A DNA stretch of 9,520 nucleotides from positions 1 through 9,520 of the forward strand of contig VGRU01000139.1 in the NCBI GenBank assembly GCA_016875255.1. Direction: 5' to 3'. The notes beneath the pieces were generated by a model. It ran no database searches. It saw only the letters and a program-made list of their open reading frames with translations, and was not told the origin of the DNA. This DNA is from Deltaproteobacteria bacterium (lineage in GTDB: Bacteria > Desulfobacterota > BSN033 > UBA1163). Within the stretch, counting starts at the first letter, position 1. Every line of letters starts with the position of its first letter. Both the position numbers and the translations under genes were made by a program. Below are positions 5,828-9,520 of the stretch, in pieces.

Positions 5828-6695
5828 CCTTCGAACTGTTCATCTGTGGGATGACCCTGATTACTTTCGGGCGGCGGTGAGGTTTACCTCGCAGGTGACG
5901 ATGTTCGCACCACTACTTGTTGAGAAGGATTACTCCTGCACAGTGCTGCTTGAATACCTCTCGGAAGCAAGCGACGGGTTGGTGTTTAAAGGAGGAACGT
6001 GCCTGGCCAAGGTGCATGCGGATTTCTATCGATTGAGCGAAGATCTTGATTTCGTTGTCCCTATGCCTGTGGATGCGCCGCGAGCCAGGCGGAGCAAGCA
6101 GGCAATACCGCTGAAGGAGGCCGTAGAAAAGTTACCGGAACGACTTCCCGGATTTCGCCTCGTCGATCCGCTGCAGGGGGCAAACAACTCCACCCAGTAC
6201 ATCGCTGTCGTCGGGTATTCTTCACTGATCCGTCGGCAGGAGGAGACCATCAAGGTCGAAGTTGGCCTTCGAGAACCTTTGTTGATGCCCGTGGTGGACA
6301 GCCCCGCGAGAACGCTCATGCTTAACCCGGTGTCCGGCAAGCCGCTCGTGCCTCCGGTTCCGGTGAGGTGCATTTCGAAAACGGAAGCCTTGGCCGAAAA
6401 GTTTCGCGCCGCCTTGTCACGGCGAGAGGCAGCCATCCGGGACTTCTTTGACATTGACTACGCGGTACAGAGACTGAATCTCCATGTGCAGGACGCCGCT
6501 TTCATCCAGTTGATCCGCCATAAACTCGACATTCCCGGAAATGACCCTGTTGATGTTTCAGGAGAGCGGCTGAAGGCTCTTCGCCAGCAAGTTGCCCCTC
6601 GTTTGAAACCTGTATTGCGAGCAAAGGAGTTCGCAGAATTCGATCTCGACCGTGCCTTTAGGACTGTGGCCACTGTAGCGGCCATGGTCCGGTGA
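5814..6695 (+). CDS. abiEii: AbiEii/AbiGii family nucleotidyltransferase toxin
   Basis: 293 residues. The DNA polymerase beta-like nucleotidyltransferase core is clear: FKGGT (58-62) followed by SEDLDF, where D77 and D79 are the metal-binding pair. Further motifs are IKVEVGL (about 146-152), EALAEKFRAALSR (191-203) and RDFFDIDYA (209-217), in the order usual for AbiEii. Family members transfer nucleotides to RNA (tRNA in studied relatives) and stop growth, for example as abortive phage defence. All key motifs are present, so the toxin looks functional. The ATG at 5814 lies inside the end of abiEi, giving a 14-base overlap and coupled translation. It shares the high G+C of abiEi. Followed directly by a restriction-gene remnant, so it probably came with a defence island. 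Confidence 0.93.
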   Translation: MSEPDLRTVHLWDDPDYFRAAVRFTSQVTMFAPLLVEKDYSCTVLLEYLSEASDGLVFKGGTCLAKVHADFYRLSEDLDFVVPMPVDAPRARRSKQAIPLKEAVEKLPERLPGFRLVDPLQGANNSTQYIAVVGYSSLIRRQEETIKVEVGLREPLLMPVVDSPARTLMLNPVSGKPLVPPVPVRCISKTEALAEKFRAALSRREAAIRDFFDIDYAVQRLNLHVQDAAFIQLIRHKLDIPGNDPVDVSGERLKALRQQVAPRLKPVLRAKEFAEFDLDRAFRTVATVAAMVR

Positions 6696-6701
6696 ATAGC
6701 C

Positions 6702-6818
6702 ATGATCACTGACATCAATAGTGAAGACCGGCTGGTTCAGCGGACCTTTGCCGAGCATCTCTCCCCTGAATCGTTTTGGTGCCAAGGTTCGGCAGGAGAT
6801 TTCGACGAGTTCAATTGA
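6702..6818 (+). pseudogene. Truncated start of a type I restriction endonuclease subunit R (hsdR) gene
   Basis: An ATG 6 bases after the abiEii stop opens 38 codons. The first 20 residues, MITDINSEDRLVQRTFAEHL, match the N-terminal opening commonly seen in HsdR proteins. The next 18 residues (SPESFWCQGSAGDFDEFN) no longer fit, and a TGA follows. Full HsdR is around 1,000 residues, so nearly all is missing. A shifted frame from 6766 continues LNRFGAKVRQEIS and could be a piece of the same or another gene joined by deletion. Composition resembles the abiE genes more than ogt. Recognition rests on 20 residues, so it is likely but not certain. Confidence 0.6.
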
Positions 6819-6860
6819 GCCGCTTAGGGTTTATTTATCTTCAAAATTAGGAGGTTGAAA

Positions 6861-7367
6861 ATGGAAAAGATTTATTACTCTTCTTTTGATTCGTCCTTTT
6901 TAGGGAAGGTGTTTGTTGCGTCGACAGAGAGAGGTGTTTGTATGGTGGATTTTTTAACTTCGGAGAAGGCATTTCTGGAAAATCTTAAGGACCAATTTTC
7001 CGAAGGGGGCATTCAAGATAACCGAAAAAACAGGGGAATCCTCCTTCAATTGAAGAAATACTCAGAGGGAAGACTAAAGCGGTTCAATTGCAAGCTTGAT
7101 TTAAGAGGGACACCTTTTCAAAAAAAGGTCTGGTCAGCACTAGCCAAGATACCCTATGGCCAAACACGTTCCTATCAGGATATTGCCCGGACGATTGGCC
7201 ATCCCAAAGCTTTCCGGGCGGTTGGAAATGCAAACGGAAACAACCCCATCCCCTTGATCATTCCCTGCCACAGGGTGATCGAGAGCAATGGTGGCCTAGG
7301 TGGCTTCGGCCACGGACTTAAGGTTAAAAAGCAACTGCTGGACTTCGAAAAGGCCCATGTCCTTTGA
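6861..7367 (+). CDS. ogt: Methylated-DNA--[protein]-cysteine S-methyltransferase (O6-alkylguanine repair)
   Basis: 168 residues. The suicide repair protein moves the methyl group from O6-methylguanine onto its own cysteine. The active-site block LIIPCHRVI is present with Cys136. The DNA-binding helix-turn-helix before it is also complete: GTPFQKKVWSALAKIPYGQTRSYQDIA and RAVGNANGNNP, where RAVG supplies the arginine finger. The closing GGFGHGLKVKKQLLDFE is standard. The ATG at 6861 is chosen because AGGAGG (6849-6854) sits 6 bases before it; a TTG two codons earlier is overlapped by that site. It overlaps the CheR-like gene by 11 bases. The length and single-domain form fit Ogt/MGMT, with no Ada regulatory part. 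Confidence 0.95.
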   Translation: MEKIYYSSFDSSFLGKVFVASTERGVCMVDFLTSEKAFLENLKDQFSEGGIQDNRKNRGILLQLKKYSEGRLKRFNCKLDLRGTPFQKKVWSALAKIPYGQTRSYQDIARTIGHPKAFRAVGNANGNNPIPLIIPCHRVIESNGGLGGFGHGLKVKKQLLDFEKAHVL

Positions 7368-8184
7368 TGAATTTCTAAAAGAAGTCGCTCCGTGTCTTGG
7401 CCTTCAGTGGCGGCCCTTTCAGAGGAGAGGGGTCAAACGAAAAGTTGAGCGGAGAATCATTGAACTTGGATTTTCTCGTTTTGATGAATATCTCTTAAAG
7501 GTTCAAAAGGACCCTGAGGAAAAGAGTCATCTCTCCAAAATCCTCACCGTCACTATTTCACGATTTTTCAGGGATAAAGAAGTCTTTGATACCTTCGAAG
7601 CCTCGGTCCTTCCGGCGATCCTTAAAAGCAGAGAAAAAGGGGACTTGAATGTCTGGTCGATCGGTTGTGCCAGCGGTGAAGAGCCATACAGCGTCTCTCT
7701 ATTATGGAAAGAAAAGTTTGAAAAGGATTTTCCGGAGGTCCGTCTTTCCATTTTAGCGACGGATATTGACGAGAAGATGCTTCGAAGGGCAGAAGAGGGG
7801 AGATATAAAAAGAGCAGTTTGAGAGAGACACCCCAGGAGATTTTGGAAAAATCTTTTAATAAAGAGGATAGTTTTTTTATCCTCAATCCGTCTGTCAAAA
7901 AGGGCGTTGAGTTCAAAAGGCATTATATTCTCTCCGAAGAACCCTTTCCAGGAATGGATGTCATCTTCTGTCGAAATTTAGCCTTTACTTATTTCTCAAA
8001 AGAATCACAAATCGAGGTTTTAAAAAAGATTGCCTCCAGCTTAAAAGAGAAAGGGTATTTAGTGATCGGAAAAGATGAAACCCTCCCGCTCACTTTTCCT
8101 ACCTTATTCATTCCAATCTTTCCAACCCAAAAAATTTATCAGAAGTTTACCCCTGCGACACAAGGGTTTATGCCTGCCCGCTGA
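7357..8184 (+). CDS. CheR-like SAM-dependent protein methyltransferase
   Basis: 275 residues from MSFDEFLKEV. The ATG at 7357 lies within the last codons of ogt (11-base overlap); an earlier frame start inside ogt would add an implausible 19-residue leader. The CheR layout is present: an N-terminal helical part (about 1-75) ending in ILTVTISRFFRD, then SAM-binding NVWSIGCASGEEPYS (98-112), ILATDID (132-138, D136 binding the ribose), and DVIFCRN (201-207). After CRN most chemotaxis CheR proteins read VLIYF, while this one reads LAFTYF. With no chemotaxis genes beside it, its target may not be a chemoreceptor. Coupling to ogt suggests shared expression, not a known shared pathway. Confidence 0.85.
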   Translation: MSFDEFLKEVAPCLGLQWRPFQRRGVKRKVERRIIELGFSRFDEYLLKVQKDPEEKSHLSKILTVTISRFFRDKEVFDTFEASVLPAILKSREKGDLNVWSIGCASGEEPYSVSLLWKEKFEKDFPEVRLSILATDIDEKMLRRAEEGRYKKSSLRETPQEILEKSFNKEDSFFILNPSVKKGVEFKRHYILSEEPFPGMDVIFCRNLAFTYFSKESQIEVLKKIASSLKEKGYLVIGKDETLPLTFPTLFIPIFPTQKIYQKFTPATQGFMPAR

Positions 8185-8203
8185 CCTTGCGATTGCGTTC
8201 GCT

Positions 8204-8230
8204 GACAGGTGACCCGGCAAGCCCCCTGTC
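8204..8230. terminator. Possible hairpin between the convergent CheR-like and DUF362 genes
   Basis: GACAGG (8204-8209) and CCTGTC (8225-8230) form a 6-bp stem with a G+C-rich 15-base loop, in the 46-base gap between two converging genes. There is no convincing T-run on either strand (TTAAAAA on plus), so termination is suggested mainly by position. Confidence 0.3.
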
Positions 8231-9520
8231 TTAAAAATGACTTCTATCAAACTCCGGTGGTTTGTAGACTCCAAAGGCAGGGAAAGCCTCGTCATAGATT
8301 CCCATCTTCATCCCAATATTCTTTACCATTCTGGACATCAGGATTTTAGCTATTCTTTTCGGAGGCAAGCTTTTAAGAACAATGGTCATAACCGTATCAA
8401 GAATTGGAGGCGGACAACCTTTGATCCTAATCCCGTCTTTCAAATCCTTATTAGCTGCAATGGCACAATTTCCAAGGAGGAAAACTTTTTTAGACTCTTT
8501 TTTCGCCCTGGCCTTTCCTCCCAGACAGATCTCCAATCTGTCCATAGCCACCCCCGGATTATCCTTACAAAAGACACCACAGAATGCCGATAGTATTGCT
8601 TCACAACCGGAACAACAAGATAGATCCGTAGCTCCATGTTGAACTGTAATCCCTTGAATTCCGGCTTGATGAAAGATGTCAGTTACGGAAAGACGCCACT
8701 CCAGGGGGCGAACGATTTCTTTTAAGGTTTCCCCCTTCACCTCTATCGCATCCAGCGAGAGGGAGCGCCCCGCAATTGAACTGAATTCTTTAAGATAGTC
8801 AACCTCTTCCAGCCTTATCCCCATGGCCTCAGCTCCGACAACATCGCAAGAAAAAACGTCTCTTCCGGCAATAAGAAGGTTTGTCCGATGAGAGGTCCCC
8901 AAAAATTCAGGGCCCCTTTCCATTGCATAAATTCCGTCAATGATGGTCAGGGAGGTCTTTATCTTCGTATTCAACAGGGCAATAAGCCTGGGTAAATCAT
9001 GCTTGTGGAACTTCTTTTTGGACTCAATTGCCAGACATCCTTTTAAGTTCTTCATGCCAAGGGAGACCTTCGTCTGCCGATGGGCTTTCAAAACAGGTAG
9101 GTTGATCAGGAAGTCCGATTCTAAGGCCCAACGGGAAACCTTGACCTTGATCTTTTCCAATTGCACTTCCTCGAAAGGCTCCGAGTTAAAATCGACCAAT
9201 TTTGCGCCATATCTTTTGGCTACCTTTCCGATGCCAGACCATTCGTACCCTTTGTGAGTACTTGAGCCCAATTCCTTATTCGGAATGGTGCCCTCCCCGA
9301 TCTTAATATCCCTGCACCCCTGATCATGAAGAAGCTCAAGTAGGTGGCCGACAACAACGGATGTCGTGATAACACCAAAAGGAGGTAATTTTTTCGTGCC
9401 GCCCCATAGGATATTCGGTTTCAAAAGAATTTTGTGGTCCGGTTTTAACTCTTCGAAACCACCACACAGTTCAATGGCCTTCCTTAAGGCATTTGACGTT
9501 CCGTCGTATTTGACAACTGC
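8231..9520 (-). CDS. DUF362 domain-containing protein, C-terminal 429 residues (start beyond the right edge)
   Basis: The frame is open from the window edge (9520) to TAA at 8231-8233; a TTG at 9424 is only the Leu of KILLKPN and not the start. The visible protein opens VVKYDGTSNALRKAIELCGG and then has KILLKPNIL and VLKAHRQTKVSLGMKNLKGCL, which is the DUF362 core. The C-terminal part has a cysteine cluster, CC-x2-C-x7-C-x3-C (8566-8626 region), and later GNCAIAAN and GCPP, suggesting a metal or iron-sulfur site. DUF362 proteins are common in anaerobes; no reaction is firmly established, although some are annotated as iron-sulfur or ferredoxin-linked. No transmembrane segment is evident in the visible part. 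Only the first few residues should be missing. Confidence 0.88.
   Translation of the reverse strand, partial: AVVKYDGTSNALRKAIELCGGFEELKPDHKILLKPNILWGGTKKLPPFGVITTSVVVGHLLELLHDQGCRDIKIGEGTIPNKELGSSTHKGYEWSGIGKVAKRYGAKLVDFNSEPFEEVQLEKIKVKVSRWALESDFLINLPVLKAHRQTKVSLGMKNLKGCLAIESKKKFHKHDLPRLIALLNTKIKTSLTIIDGIYAMERGPEFLGTSHRTNLLIAGRDVFSCDVVGAEAMGIRLEEVDYLKEFSSIAGRSLSLDAIEVKGETLKEIVRPLEWRLSVTDIFHQAGIQGITVQHGATDLSCCSGCEAILSAFCGVFCKDNPGVAMDRLEICLGGKARAKKESKKVFLLGNCAIAANKDLKDGIRIKGCPPPILDTVMTIVLKSLPPKRIAKILMSRMVKNIGMKMGIYDEAFPAFGVYKPPEFDRSHF

Noticed and set aside
6815..6860. Separate promoter directly before ogt
   Set aside because: No -35/-10 pair with acceptable spacing was found; only the strong AGGAGG ribosome site is clear.
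8237..8642. Plus-strand open frames inside the DUF362 gene
   Set aside because: They are shadows of a clear minus-strand family gene and show no family features.
1..9520. CRISPR array, tRNA, rRNA, insertion sequence or transposase
   Set aside because: No regularly spaced repeats, no tRNA-like cloverleaf with a T-loop, no rRNA sequence and no transposase frame were seen.

Overview
The window looks like a chromosomal piece of an anaerobic, selenocysteine-using bacterium. The family mix (DUF362 protein, DUF1786 ASKHA-like protein, FlK-type thioesterase, archease with RtcB, ferritin-like protein, XRE regulator) and the low-complexity inverted repeats in the gaps suggest Desulfobacterota or a relative. 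That placement is inference from gene content; there is no rRNA or other marker here.

Layout. Positions 1-199 (minus) hold the start of an XRE-type regulator, with a well-formed promoter reading leftwards. A divergent region carries a perfect 18-bp palindrome over a TATAAT box and leads into a small DUF2007-like protein overlapped by a two-repeat ferritin-like diiron protein. After a repeat-filled gap come an FlK-like acyl-CoA thioesterase and archease (4-nt overlap), then the RNA ligase RtcB, then a DUF1786 protein. Positions about 5020-6820 hold a G+C-rich AbiEi/AbiEii antitoxin-toxin pair, followed by a remnant of a type I restriction hsdR gene. The native lower-G+C sequence resumes with ogt and a CheR-like methyltransferase (11-nt overlap). 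They converge on a minus-strand DUF362 gene that runs off the right edge.

The main result is in rtcB. The frame from 2270 to 3724 is continuous except for one TGA at 2570-2572. That TGA falls exactly on the invariant metal-binding cysteine of RtcB (GYDIN-C-GVRL, Cys98 in Pyrococcus horikoshii). Sixteen bases after the TGA begins a hairpin whose apical part, A-GGUC-U, matches the loop of the Escherichia coli fdhF SECIS element. All other RtcB metal ligands and the guanylylated histidine are intact. The gene is therefore best read as one 484-residue selenoprotein, an RNA ligase with selenocysteine bridging the active-site manganese ions, and not as two genes or a pseudogene. Archease, the activator of RtcB, lies immediately upstream.

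The AbiE pair looks horizontally acquired. Its promoter is near consensus, is flanked by GTATT/AATAC inverted repeats, and would start transcription at or next to the ATG, so the antitoxin may be translated from a leaderless message.
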